A stretch of DNA of 64,000 bases from Macrocybe gigantea (lineage: Eukaryota; Basidiomycota; Agaricomycetes; Agaricales; Callistosporiaceae). The position numbers and the translations under genes are program-made. Below, in pieces: positions 34,259-47,101 of the stretch (its first letter is position 1; every line of letters begins with the position of its first letter). The notes beneath the pieces are model-generated. The model was not told where the DNA came from. It worked only from the letters and a program-made list of their open reading frames with translations, and ran no database searches. The stretch is taken from contig SJRY01000245.1 in NCBI GenBank assembly GCA_011319805.1, forward strand, positions 558,001 to 622,000, given 5' to 3'.

Positions 34259-36725
34259 TTAATTGACCAAAGACCAGAAAAGGAACGCGCCAGCCTCATT
34301 CGCATGCAGAAAGGCCTGCGATTCTTCGCATCCCGGGCTCGACTCTGATGTGGGTGGCATGCGTGCAGCGTCGATGTCGAACACGGTGCCGATGGTGGCA
34401 ACGTTGCTGTCCATCGTTGCTCTTCTCTCTGAGTTTAGTGACCCATTCTGCGTGCGCCTTTTGGTATCCCTGCCATGCGGTCGTAGCTGCAATCGTCTGC
34501 TTGAGTTGACTTGCTCTCCTCTTCGCCGTCTTGGTCCGGTCCCTAAGCTGCTCCCCAGCACTCTGAATCATCTGTTTCCCCTTCTTTCTCAACTCTTTCG
34601 CCTTGCCTTTGGCCCTGTCGTTTCGGTATCTGACACGTTCCCTGATAGCCTTGGCTTTTCCTTTCGACTGCCTCAAGACAGCCTGTGTCTGGCGCTGGAT
34701 CGTCCCAGAAAGCTCGTCAAGGGATTCCAACAGTTCTTCGAGATCGGTGCGGACACCTTTGACCACCTTTACGGCATCCTTGACCTTGTCATCTAACACC
34801 TCGCTAACTTCCGCTAGAGCACCAGCAACTCTAACGCTCAATGCTGTAGACGTTTCCTCCAGATCTCTAGCCTTATTTGAAAGAGGAGGGGGAGATGGGG
34901 TGGTCGCAACATCTTTGGTAACCAAAGACGGGATAGATAAATGGCCCGTGGTTCGGACGATCATGTCTTTCGCGCCTACTTTGGATTGCGTCGGGGTCCG
35001 AGGAGGACCGGCACGACTCACGGCCGCGGGAGTGGATGGAGAAGAGGTGACTTGTGCCAGAGCCAAGGCGCTGACTTTGGGATTGATCACCGAAACATCT
35101 TTCACTGACAATGTCACCAGAGATCCGCTGCTCCGCAGGGTCTTATCGACCACAGAACTCCGGTTGGTTGCAGGCCCGAAAATTCCCCAAAGGGTCCTGG
35201 CCGCGGACATCCTACTAGGAGACGGGGCAGATGCTGGTGTGCCGAACCCAGAATTGATCACAAAGCCCACGATCAAAGATAAGAGTGCGAATCTGCGAAA
35301 GGCTGTCAGTCGATTTCCACTCGCAAACATCAAAAACACTCACAAAGTGACGGCCTGTACGGAGCCTAACTGTTCTGATAGGGATCTGGCGGGGACCAAT
35401 GCGTTTGTCCCAGCAAACGTCGGAGTAACTGATAGGCACGCAGGCGGCCGATGTTATCCACCCTCCTACAATCAAAGATTGGTGTGATGGTTCTCGAACC
35501 CAGGTGGACGATTTGCGTAGCAGATATCGATAGAGATTGCCACTGTTTGATAGCATCCTCCCAACACACGGCTTCATCGGCCGCATTGCCTGAAAGATTA
35601 GGAGGGACGAAGACAGGCAGGTAGAAAGTATGGTTTCCCGGAGGTAATTGGCCATTGAATGAAGGGAGGTACACGATGGCAAGGGAAAGACGGTCGCTGC
35701 GGGTTGTATCAATCTGAACATTTGGCTGGAAACAAGTGAAGTTAAAAGCAAGGATAGAACTTAGGTGCAACCTACACTCTCAGATGTGCCAGTCCTGTCA
35801 TAAACCGTGATGTGCTCAGACACGTTTGTCCCCATGAATTCTTCAATCTCGAAACGCAGGATGCGAACTGAGTCGCGGACACCGACTGTGCTTAAGACAC
35901 GACCAGACAGGGAGCCGGCCTTGGTTAGTAGCTGCTCAAGGAAAGACCATTTGACATCGGTCGAGCACCCATATAGCGCAATTTCGAAGCTAGCCTGTGT
36001 CTTATCAAAGACTCCTACTGCTTCTTCAGCGTCCAAAGTTTCGGGAACTTCGGGGACTGCATCCCTTGTGCTCGGCTCATCCTCGCACGGTAGTCCAGAT
36101 GGAGACTGGGATTCCGGGGTGAGAGGAACGTCATCGTCACTCGTGGAAACTACATCTGGAGGAGACACATCATCATAGGATCTCGTGAGCTCGGTACGAG
36201 AGCTCGTGAGGGGATCAGGGAAAGAAAGTCTGAGATCGCGAACGGAATTGTGGGCGCTAGCGCCGCTCGTCCGGGAGGCGCTGAGGGTGCTGACGAGGCT
36301 TTGGTCGAGAGCCTCGTTGACCCGCTCGTGCTCCATGATGTCGTGACAGACACTGGGGACAAAGTCATCAGCAAAAGCGGGCAAGGTCGAACCTGCGGCA
36401 TTGGCAGATTGGGGGACATGGGGGCCTTCTTTACTGCTATCATCCACAAGCCCCTCCCAAGCCAGCACCTCTCCTTCTCTAGAGCTCCCTACGCTCGTGG
36501 AAGACCGTCGAGACCTGGTTCAGCGCTTGCGTCGACATGGTCGCTGCCATCTGAGATGAGTGAGTCATTGTCGTCCGACTCGCGATTGCTGATGATTTCG
36601 AGCCAGTCTGAATCGGAGAGGGTGTCAACTTCTGAAGCACTTGATGAATGAGGATAATCTGCAATGTCGGATGGAAGGCTATTGGGATTCATGTGTGGGC
36701 TGGATAATTGTAAAGGAGATGTCAT
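34259..36725 (-). CDS. single-span membrane protein with Atg8-interacting-type motif and coiled coil
   Basis: No named family recognised. It starts MTSPLQLSSPHMNPNSLP at 36725. Residues 37-44 read LSDSDWLEI, a canonical Atg8-interacting (AIM/LIR) pattern W-x-x-I with acidic and Ser neighbours before and after. A Ser/Asp-rich linker follows, then a folded-looking segment (SFEIALYGCSTDVKWSFLEQ, ITVYDRTGTSE, LSLAIVYLPSFNGQLPPG, HTFYLPVFVPPN). Later comes one membrane helix (LFALLSLIVGFVINSGFG), a Ser/Pro linker and a strongly basic coiled coil (DKVKDAVKVVKGVRTDLEEL; RNDRAKGKAKELRKKGKQM). Frame repairs by one base are needed near 36495 and near 35440. The exact C-terminus (34259 or 34296) is unresolved. 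It is divergent from an F-box gene. Confidence 0.72.
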
Positions 36726-36832
36726 TCCTTTATAAAGCCGTGGACGGTAACCGGCCTCCGCAGCCGAGTTTTGTTTGTCGCAGACAGCCTTTTATCAGAT
36801 AACGCTGATCTTCTTTCCCTTCTGCCTCCTCC
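36726..36832. promoter_or_regulatory. short divergent promoter
   Basis: Only 107 bases separate the starts of the AIM-containing membrane protein (minus) and the F-box protein (plus). The segment is pyrimidine-rich towards the plus-strand start. Shared regulation of the two genes is possible but is inference from spacing alone. Confidence 0.45.
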
Positions 36833-38467
36833 ATGCCCATCTTCCTTGACCTTTCGGAGGACGTCCTCCTGGCAATCTATGCCCATCTAGGCCCAGCAGA
36901 TATCCTATCACTAATCCAGGTATATACTTTCCTTATCTTGCACCCACTCGCCAGGTGACGGCCACGCAGACATGTCGTGTTCTCCACGCATTCGGCCACT
37001 CGGACTACGTTTGGCATCAAATGAACGTGGACTTGCCTCTTGACCTGCCTGCTCACACAAGCATCAAGGCGCTGTCAAGCGCCCAACTCCATCGAATTGT
37101 GGTCAAAGCTCTCCGACTTGAGCGCAACTGGTCTAGAAGAGTGTCACACATACGCCGTATGACCTTGTTGGTGCAGGGCGGGGATGTTATCCATCAAATC
37201 CAACCTCTTGCGTCGCGGCATCTAGTTACTCTATCCCGATCTCCGTTTTCGGCATCCGTCTCCATATGGTTCTTGGAGGGCACCAAGGCACCTCGCATAG
37301 CTTCTCTGGATGTAGGCCACTCTGCTCTTAAATTCGCAGCTAGTCTGCATTCAGGTTCCACGGTTTATCTTGCAATTGTAGAGTATTACAATATTGCCCA
37401 AGGAGCTGAGTATGCAAAAGTCCAATCTTTGCTTGTACCTGACTTGTATGACCCAATTTTCTTCTTTTTTTTCCTCCAGGCATCTCAGGGTCTATGCACT
37501 GGACTTGAATTCGGACAGCCCCACCCCGAGTGGCGACCATTCCCGCCCAATGGAACTTCGCATGTCCCTCTCCAAGTCCAAACATCGAGGAACATTTTTT
37601 GATGTTCAAATTTCTGGGCATGTTGTCGCAGCTGGAATTGCCCATTTCCAACATGCGCTGGGAACTCCGCCTGAATATGAACTGATCATCATTGACATGA
37701 GAAGCAAAGCTGAATGGAATCTCAAAATCGAGCATTCATCTGTGCGTTAGCCCCCTTTATCAGACATATTTGTTTCTGTAAAGCCCTTGACAGATCTCCT
37801 GCATGCGATTCAAGCTCTGTGATGATTGTATCTTTGTCATTGGCATCACCCAGGACGGCATCCTTTCCATCAGGCAGTACTCTTTCTCCAGATCCTCATC
37901 CGCCCCCGACTCGGATCAACGCCGATCTTGGACGATGAATTGCATAGCTCAGACTTATGTCCAGAAGCGAACGCTCCGTCACTAACACAGTTCTGGAGCT
38001 CAGAACAACATTTCTCCCTTGATTGCGACATCATTGTCCCAGACGAATCAGACACTGCAGTAATGTCCAACTATCTACCAATACTCGTTTTATCCCCTCC
38101 GTTCTCTCCGGCTTCCAAAGGGAATGGATGTATGGTCCATGTGCCAATTAAGTCGTCTAATGACGGTACCAGCATCCATGTAGACAATTTTACGTTGTTT
38201 CCCAGGATTTCAACACACATGGTGTGCGTCGGGGCGACGGGGAGACGAGCGATCTGGTTGCAACGTCGATGGGATATCGACGAGTACACCATGATGAAGG
38301 CTAGCTTTTCATATTCGGATAAAGCACCAGTCGTCGAGGCGCTGCTGCCATCACATCTAGCCCTTCCTTTTCTACCACATTCCTGCCAGTCATTGGGCTT
38401 TGACGAGGCCCTAGGTCGTGTCTTTATTTCGCTTCATACTGGGGAACTTTACATGTTAGAATTGTAG
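36833..38467 (+). CDS. F-box protein, beta-strand-rich C-terminal region
   Basis: Predicted SCF substrate receptor; substrate unknown. Exon 1 (from ATG 36833) encodes MPIFLDLSEDVLLAIYAHLG and ADILSLIQ, joined by a short intron to TCRVLHAFGHSDYVWHQM, together a canonical F-box. The rest (about 450 residues) consists of alternating hydrophobic strands (ELIIIDMRSKAEWNLKI, CIFVIGITQDGILSIRQY, HMVCVGATGRRAIWLQRRW, ALGRVFISLHTGELYMLEL) that could form a propeller-like domain. Introns join AK/HLRVYALDL, with a long T run before its acceptor, and EHSS/ISCMRF. One base is missing around 37920, where the frame drops by one. The end ELYMLEL is well supported. Confidence 0.78.
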
Positions 38468-38684
38468 GATGCCGAGAGACCCATGCTGAATCAAGGACCT
38501 ATGAATCCGAGTCTTGTGCTGGGCAATTGGCGTGATGGAGCCACGTGCTCTTCTCCGAAACGCTGTAATCGTTTGAACGATCATCTCAAAATTTATTGTG
38601 TGCAGGCATAACCCCATTTCCACTGTTCCGGACATTTGGGTATCAGTGTAAACTTGGCACGTACTCCTCTTCCTTGGCTTTTCC

Positions 38685-41600
38685 ATGGATCGTGAAATAG
38701 AACAAGTTGTACAAGCCATTATCATTGCCTCTGACCCAAACCAGGCTTCTCTACATCAGCAAGCCCTTGCCTACGTTGCATCCATTCAGCAAAATGCGAG
38801 CACACTTGGAGACTCGCGTTAACCATGTTTGTGGATCGGAATGCAGAGGGATCGAGGAAATACCCACCACAGGCCCGGTTTTTGCTCTTCGTGTGCTGGA
38901 CGAGTTCTTTGACAATCGGTGAGTCATGTTTAGGATCTCTTTAATATGACGCGGACAGTGTCGAGAGTTGAACTGGTGTGCGATGTTTCCTTTGATCTGT
39001 GTATTATGCGCTGTGTTTTTTTTTGCCTCCTCTCCATCTGTCCTTGTTATCTCTGCTGTTTGCTCACACCGCACGGTCCTTAGATTTGAGCCTTAGATGT
39101 AGAGACATTTCGGACTATACAGCAAGAGCTTGTGTCATTATTCAATCCGAATACGTCCATGGGTCAGCGGAATCGGAAGCCTCTTGCAAGTTGTCTCGTC
39201 CTTGACCGTGGAAATGCATACTCATCCAGTTCGTTAGTCCTCCGGAATAAGTTCTCCCATACTCTGACTCTGTTCTTCCTGTGCACATATATCGATCAAT
39301 GGCCGACGTTTTTCTCCGACTTGTTCACTCTCATTCGCCCGTCTGGAGATCAACCGTCCTTCAACCGACACATATCCCTCCTTTTCTTCCACATTGTCCT
39401 TGAGATTTCTGGCGAAGTGGCCGATCAGGTGATCAAATCTGCCAGGCCATACCATGCGGATCGGCTTGTGCGTGATGCCCGCGTCAGAGATGCTGTCCGT
39501 GAACGGGATGCTGCGCGTATTAACGAGGCGGTACTCACTTTGGTGGCGGAAGGTTCGGATCGGATGTCGAAATTGCGGAAAGGCGAAGACGGCGTGAATA
39601 CTCGAGAACTGGATGGTGTGATAGAAGTGGTGGATTGGGGTATCAGGACATTCAGTTCTTATGTCGGTATGTGCACTTGATTGTGACATCCCAGCATGCG
39701 AGATTGACTCGATAACAAGGTTGGATCGACATCAACCTTACCGTTACACCAACTACTGTACCGCTTCTGTTTACCCTGCTTGCTGATCCATCTCTACCTA
39801 TCCGGCTGGCGACTTCGGTGGCGCTCCTCCGAATAGTGGCAAAGGGGCTGAAAGAGCCGAGCGATAAGTTGAATTTGTTGAAAGTCCTGTCTTTAGGCGA
39901 AGTTTTAGATGCTCTCGAGGCCAAAACCAGGTCACAACAAGTTGAACGGGGATCGGAAACAGACGAGGGCGAAGAGTCGTACAGAGAGGCTTTGGGAAAG
40001 TTGTTGAATGTCCTGGGTTTGGAGGTCGCCAAACTGACGGAAGTAAGTATTAAAGATAAACAGGAAATTCCCGTTCTGACGTTTAGCTAGGAACTTCCCG
40101 ATGAGGGCAACAAAGCCGAGGCTAGCCGTTACCTGACCCAATTACTACCTATCATGCTTCGGTTCTTGGGTGACCCTTACGACGATACCTGCTCGACGGT
40201 ATTTCCATTTTTGCATGTCATTTTGAACAGCGTAAGTTGTCTTAATGTTTTTATACTACACGTCTGACACCCAACTGTCCTCTTGTAGTATAAACGAAGC
40301 CGAAAAATATCATCTGGGCCCATTGATGGTACACGACGATCTTTCTTGACATCGCTGCTCGAGGTGATTTTGACAAAAATGAAATGGGATCTGGACGCGG
40401 ACCCTGATGACATGGATGACGACGACAACGCTGAGTTTGAAAAATTGCGCAAGGCGAGGGGCATTCGTATCAGGGAGACATGGATTGTGAAAACTGATGC
40501 GATTCTGCTTCAGGAGTTGCGTACTTTTATGGACTCGATACTCACCATTGATCAGGACCTCGTCACAGACACGGTGCGCACATTGGCACTCAACAGCATA
40601 GCGGCGTATAGGAATGGTGTTTCACTTAAATGGGTTGACGCTGAACTCGCCGTCTACTTGGTCTACATTTTTGGAGAAATCAATAGAGGTGCGATTTTCT
40701 TGCTTCGCGTGGACAAGAAAAATAAACATGTTTTGACTGTGTGACTTGCAGCTGGTGGCAAAGGTCGAGCAGCCTTTTGCCAAGCTCCGGCTGTGGAGAA
40801 GGACAAGCGCAAAGCGACGGACTACTCAGAGTACCCTTTGACCACACATGGAGAGATGATATATGCTCTTGTCCAGTCCGGCATCTCGTCCTATCCTCAC
40901 CGGACTGTTACTCTTCAATTCTTCGAGACAGTCGCTCGTTACGCCGATTTCTTCAAGATACGAAAAGAATGCATCATTCCAACTCTCGAAGCGATGATCA
41001 GCGCACGGTTGGTCGTCTTCATTTCGTCAAAGGAATATGGCATTGACGTAACTTGCAGCGGTCTGCACAATGAGAACACCGCTTTTCGCCATCGTGTTTA
41101 CTATCTGTTCCACCGATTCATCAAAGAAGAACGCAACGACATACCGCTCGGGATTGTCCCTACCATTATTCAAAGTATCCGAGATCTGTTGGAAGTTGAA
41201 GCATCAGTACCGAAATCGAGGAGCCCGAGTTGGATATCCTGACAGAGGCGGTCAAGAGCTCCGCGTTTGACGCGCAGCTCTACCTCTTTGAGACTGCTGG
41301 CATCCTATGTTCCATCCTGTTCAAGTCGCCAGATCAGCAGGCGGCCCTCCTCCTATCCCTCGTAAAGCCGCTCTTAGATGAACTCTCAATTAATCTGCAA
41401 GCATCTACAAAAAGCACCGAAAGTCTCATTCCGATCATCAAAGTGCATCATATTATCATGGCCCTTGGAAACATCTCGAAAGGCTTCCCCGATTATCCAA
41501 CTTCCCCTCCAGAAGGCTACATCCTTCCACCTCTGGATGTGTTTGCTCAAGTATCGCAGGCTATTCTCGTGTGCCTGGAAGCAATGAACGTTTATAAAGT

Positions 41601-42645
41601 CGTTCGGGACGCGGTAACAATCCCAGAACTTTGACAACACATGGTCTTTGCCGCTGACACGATCTTCTAGACGCGATTTGCTTTCGCAAGAATCCTCGCT
41701 ACGGCAGGGCCCAGTGTCACTCACTTCATACCACCTCTCATGGCCAATCTTCTGGCACACTTTGAACCATCAGAATTGGTCGACTTCATGAACTTTATTG
41801 GGTTGTTGGTTCACAAACTTCAGGTATTTTCTATCATTCCTCCGCGCTTCTGTTTTTTCACCGTCTGTAACAGAGAGACATGTTCGATGTCCTTGACCAG
41901 CTCATTGGCCCACTGAGTGAGCACATCACAGCCCTGCTATCGCAGCCTATCTCGGGGACCGATGATCAGCGAGCCCATGTCGACACGAAAAAATCTTATA
42001 TTGCCTTACTGAATAATGTCATGGCAGCAAAACTTCATGGTGTCTTCACCTCAGAAAGTGAGTTTGTCTACCCCAGTCTATGATGCACGTTCATTTCCCT
42101 TCCTTTAAGAAAATTCACCTCGTTTCGGGTCCTTGATGGAGAGCATGCAGCAACTATCAGCAGATGTTTCGGATCCCCAGTGTCAAAAGATGGCATTGAC
42201 GTTTTTGAACCGGGCAGTGGCCGTCTGGGGTCGGCCCGTGTCCACAGAAGGTGGCCCAGCGATGACTCAGAGTGGCTTACCTGGATTCGACCGGTTTATC
42301 TATGAGCGTCTGGTTCCTACAGTATTCCAGGTGCCATCATCTCCGGAATTCAACATCAAGGATGGCCAAATGATGGTGGTGAGTAACACTAGGAATGCCA
42401 GCACTTCATGATCGACATTACTGAGGGTTACTCAGGTGCTGCATGAAATCGCGAATTTGTTGCAGACGATATGCCATGCTAGAGGTCCCGAGGCATATGA
42501 TTTCTTCCTTTCTATTTATTTGCCCTCACAAAATTGGCCCCGCGAAACGGCGCTCGACTTCACAACAAAACTTCGAGATCTAGACAGCAAGAATTTTCGC
42601 AAGTACTTCACCGAGTTTGTTCGATCCTCTGGTTCTTTATCATAG
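38685..42645 (+). CDS. LOS1: exportin-T / Los1, tRNA nuclear export receptor
   Basis: Karyopherin that exports mature tRNA from the nucleus with Ran-GTP. It starts MDREIEQVVQAIIIASDPNQ at 38685. The importin-beta-type N-terminus continues with RLALTMFVDRNAEGSRKYPP and LRVLDEFFDNR, then FSHTLTLFFLCTYIDQWPTF, DGVIEVVDWGIRTFSSYVG, IDINLTVTPTTVPLLFTLLA, and later YPHRTVTLQFFETVARYADF, all characteristic of Los1/exportin-T HEAT repeats. The end DSKNFRKYFTEFVRSSGSLS lies at 42645. About ten introns are supported. One-base under-calls are inferred near 38793, 38882, 39092, 39140 and 41213, the first four within 350 bases, all repaired by adding one base. The frame elsewhere is clean over more than 1,000 codons. 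Confidence 0.92.
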
Positions 42646-42972
42646 CATTATCATTTCTTTAACATCTCTCCTCATGTCGCAAGCCATTAGCTCTTTATCT
42701 CATCCTATCCTTTCTCCCAGTCCTCACGACTTTCATGACACTTGCTCGTTTTCATTCTTTTCGTCATCTCGGAACGCAAAACCCAAATTGTTGCTTTAGT
42801 GTACTACTTTCTGTATGGCATTGCCGAATAATGTTGTTGTGCATTGCATCTGCGGTTGGGAGGACGAGTTGCGCTCTTCTGCGTGAGATCAATAACTACA
42901 AATTAATTCCAACGCGTCTCGCATCGTGTCCACCGCCCATAACTCACGGTCCGACCGCGCGCTGGTCCAGTC
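42646..42972. other. intergenic region between Los1 and cullin-3
   Basis: About 330 bases between the Los1 stop and the cullin-3 start on the same strand. It is CT-rich in the first 150 bases (probable 3' untranslated region), and otherwise should hold the cullin-3 promoter. No gene seen. Confidence 0.45.
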
Positions 42973-45900
42973 ATGTCCGCAGGTAAGTGTTCCATCACGG
43001 TACCAGCGTTCGTTCGATGTTCTCACATCTGCACTTGGAAGCTTCGCGCCGAGCGGTTACGAAAATCGTGCGTAAACAAGCTTTAGCTTCAACATCGGAG
43101 CACATCCTAACAACACTGCCTCCAGAAACCCCTCGCAGAGTGCGCACGACTTTCCCTTTCACCAGAATTGGTTCCTGAACATTTGTCCAGCATCCAGCAT
43201 TCTCTGCAGAGAAGACATGGTCTGACTTGGCCGCAAACATTCGAGAGATCCAAAATCAGAATGCTTCCAACCTCTCTTTTGAGGAAAACTATCGTTTCGC
43301 GTACAACATGGTTCTTTATAAGGAAGGAAAGATGCTTTACGACGGCGTCTGTGACCTTGTAGTGGAAAACCTCCAGAACCTTGCTGCTGAGAAGGTCATA
43401 CCGGCATTTCCGACGGGAGCGAGTGACGATCCCGTGCAAAAGAGTCAAGAGCAAGACATCTTATTAAAGGCTGTAAGAGGCATCTGGGATGATCACACGA
43501 GCAGCATGACCAGGTTGGCGCAGATATTGAAATATATGGTAAGTCGATGACGTTGTGCGCTCGTCTTTGTCCTCACATCGATTGACTACCTGCATTCTGA
43601 AAGGATCGAGTGTATACCAAGTCAGCCGAGGTTCCCGAAATATGGGATAAAGGTCTCCAGCTCTTTCTGAAACACATCATTCATTCCCCAATACAAGACC
43701 ATCTCATCAAAGCCATCCTGAGCCAAGTCCAATTTGAACGCGATGGTTACAGCATCAATCGGTCATCTGTGAAAGGATGCGTCGACGTGTTTTTGAGTCT
43801 CTCAGACGGAGATGCCACGGTTTATAAGCACGTCCTAGAACCTGCGTTCTTGCAAGAGAGCAGAAACTTTTACACTGCAGAGGGTGTAAAGTTATTAGAA
43901 ACCTGTGATTGTCCGGAATTCTTGCGAAGGGTAAGTCGAAACAACTGTCCAGCTCTAATGTCATCACTCAGCACTCTCCAGGTTGAAACTCGGTTTGAAA
44001 ACGAGGATGCTCGTGTGCATCATTACATGTCAAGCCAGTCCGCTCCTCCATTGCGCCAGATCTTGCAAGATACCCTTCTCACGCCGCACGTCAGCACCGT
44101 GATAGCTCTTCCTAATTCTGGGTTGGACAACATGATCGATATGGACAAGAACGACGACCTGACGCGTCTTTACCGTTTGTTTATCATGGTCCCAGTTGGT
44201 CTGCCATGCCTGAAGCGCACATTGAAGGAATCTGTCACGTCACGTGGAAAGAACATCAACCGCCTATCTCTCGCAGCTGACGACGGTGTGGGGGAAGAGA
44301 ATGCTCGCGAACCAAGAACTGATGCAGAAAGTGCTAAGCGAAAGGGCAAAGCAAGGGCACGACCTCCCAATGCGAGCGCCCAGACGCTTGCATTGGCCCT
44401 GAAATGGGTTCAAGATGTTCTTGACTTGAAGGACAAGTTCGATTCGATTTGGCGGAGGGCTTTCCAGAGCGATCGAGAAATAGAAAGTGCCCTGAACGAG
44501 GTTAAATTCCTTTCTACCTCCCGGGTTGAAATTATTCCTAACCTCACTTTTTGCAGGCTTTTGAAACCTTCATTAACAGCAACGAAAAAGCGCCTGAATT
44601 CATCTCACTCTTCATCGACGACAATCTTAAGAAGGGGTTGAAAGGGGTGAGATCCTATCTTCGTGCGATTTTCACGACGAGAGTGACATGTGGCCTCAGA
44701 AAACAGACATTGAAGTTGACAGCGTCCTGGACAAGACAATCACAGTTTTCCGATACCTGATCGACAAAGACATCTTCGAGCGCTATTACAAAGGCCATCT
44801 TGCCAAACGTCTACTTCAAGGTCGTTCAGTTTCAGATGATGCAGAGCGTGGAATGCTCGCGAAACTGAAAGTCGAATGTGGCTACCAATTCACGCAGAAA
44901 TTGGAGGGCATGTTCCACGATATGAAGATTTCCTCGGATACGATGCAGGCTTATCAAAAACATCTCATGGGAACAACAGTGCGTCAATGAATTGGGCTAC
45001 GACTTTGCTATTGATCAATTTTTTTATGTGTCGCAGGCACCCAATGTCGATCTATCTGCTATCGTGATGACGTCGACATTCTGGCCCATGTCACACTCCG
45101 GGTCTCCATGTACTCTTCCCGCGGAATTGCTCCAAGCTACTAAGTCCTTCGAGAAATTTTATCTTTCGCGTCACTCCGGCCGAAGGTTGACGTGGCAGCC
45201 GTCACTCGGAAACGCTGATGTCCGAGTGAGATTCAAGGCAAAACAACACGAATTGAATGTTTCAACCTTTGCTTTGGTCATTCTATTGCTATTCCGGGAC
45301 CTGGGAGATAACGAATTCTTGACATATTCGGTGAGACGTCGCATTCTTGGGTGTAGACGGCGTCCTTACGTTTTTCATCTCAGGAAATCAAAGAAGCGAC
45401 AACTATCGAGGACAAGGAGCTTCAGCGACATCTTCAGTCCCTAGCCTGCGCCAAGTTCAAGATCCTGAAGAAACATCCACCAGGACGAGATGTACATTCG
45501 GACGACTCGTTCTCTTTCAACGAAGATTTTACATCAGATTTACATAAAATCAAGATTGCGACGGTGTCTGCGAAAGTCGAATCAGGAGCAGAAAGCAGGG
45601 ACACTCGCAATAAAGTCGATGAGGAGCGACGCCATCAGATAGAGGTGAGTTGTACTGATTCGACGTTAGACTTACTACTTAATTGGATTCGAGGCTTGTG
45701 TGGTCCGCATCATGAAGGATCGCAAGCACCTTTCCCATAATGATTTGGTTCATGAGGTGACACGGCAGCTGGCCAGTCGATTTCATCCAGACCCGGCGAC
45801 GATTAAGAAGCGGATCGAGGGATTGATAGAGGTCAGTTGTTTTTTCCAAGCCAATCTTGGACGTTTTTCTTACCGAATTGTCTAGCGAGAATATCTGGAA

Positions 45901-45998
45901 CGATGTGCAGATCGCAAATCATACAATTATTTAGTGAGTCACTTTTTTTTTTTCGTTATCGCTTGTCCTAGCAACGCCAACAAAAAACACAGGCATGA
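42973..45998 (+). CDS. CUL3: cullin-3, scaffold of BTB-type ubiquitin ligases
   Basis: Scaffold subunit of CRL3 ubiquitin ligases, binding BTB adaptors at the N-terminus and Rbx1 at the C-terminus. A tiny first exon (MSA, 42973) is followed by one or two poorly resolved short exons, then [20 protein letters not shown] and [20 protein letters not shown], the cullin N-terminal repeat. Further landmarks are [26 protein letters not shown]-like [36 protein letters not shown] and [20 protein letters not shown]. The neddylation site is the Lys in [20 protein letters not shown]. The C-terminus [20 protein letters not shown] continues across the last intron to YLA and a TGA at 45996. At least nine introns keep frame; I see no under-calls here. 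Confidence 0.93.
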
Positions 45999-47101
45999 GA
46001 GCAACAGCTATATTGTACCTTTACCAAGTGTCCTACTATCATCGATTTTACCATTGTATTCAGTAACCTTTCACGAGTTTGACGTGCCTGTAATTGAAGC
46101 ATTGAGCATAGCTAAACCAAACTGTTCGCAGTCGTCATTAATGCGTGGATCTCCATTTACCAGTTTATTCATCTTCACAATCTCCTCCAGCGGTGTCGTT
46201 TGATTGACCTCAAGCTAGCGTCGATCGCAAACGGCAGAATGCAATCAGTGCTGGTTTTGAATGAACGGTTACACAGGGCACAGAGCGCTTTCTCGCAAAG
46301 CGGCTGTCCCTGCATTCTCCGTCAAGGCAAGATGATGGCCCAAGCCATTCCGAGTCGTAGACATTTCCCCTCTCAGCGACACTGTGAAGGCTACCGTCTT
46401 CAATAGGCGTCCTTCGCATTTAAAACCTGCTATGAACCCTCTCTTGGATATATTATAGCTTCTCCAGGTATTGATATGTGGACCCTGGAGTCGTGCCCAC
46501 AACTCATATGAAGGCCTATTTGACGGATGCTACGGAGTCTAAATCATTCCAGGTTATGGATCTTGTGGGTTGTGGTCATGAAGATAGAGGCGATCGTGGA
46601 AGAGGACTTACGGATGCCACGCGTTCAAGGACTCGCTGGCACCACAACTACGCTTGACCTCGTCCCGAGAAGACCGAAAATACAGTCTGAGCGCGGTCGG
46701 ACGAGCTCCGATGCACTTGAGCAGACGAGCTAAGCCACGATATCGGAACAGGAACACAGATGTTGACGAGCTAGGATTTGTTCCACGGGGTGCTACTGTA
46801 GATACAGTAGCACATGGGGTTGGGCCCAGATCTTGGCAGAGAATTGACAGATACTTGACAGTCAGAAGCTTCGGATCTCTCCCTGCATCAGTTGGCTGGT
46901 CAGTTGATTAGCTCGAGCAGCTACGACAATGTAAATCCTGGAGTCGGCTTGGAAAGTCTTCCCGGACTCACTCACTCAGGCCCATTTTTGGCTCGCAAAT
47001 GTCCATATGAATTGTAACAAAAAGAAGGAAACAAACGGCGAGAACAGCGCCATTGTGCTACACCAGGAGCATGTATAGCATGGTCAAGGTAGTGTACTTA
47101 A
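45999..47101. other. 1.1-kb stretch without a supported gene
   Basis: Beyond the cullin-3 3' end I find only short frames without domains. It contains the perfect inverted repeat described separately at 46790-46813. No transposon ends, tRNA or other RNA gene recognised. Confidence 0.5.
46790..46813. repeat. perfect 11-base inverted repeat with 2-base spacer
   Basis: GTGCTACTGTA, then GA, then TACAGTAGCAC: a perfect palindrome able to form a tight hairpin, or to act as a dimeric protein-binding site. It lies in the gene-free stretch between cullin-3 and the secreted-protein gene. Confidence 0.8.

Noticed and set aside
35480..35500. GGTTCGA-like stretch resembling a tRNA T-arm
   Set aside because: It lies inside coding sequence of the membrane protein and no acceptor or anticodon stem can be drawn around it.
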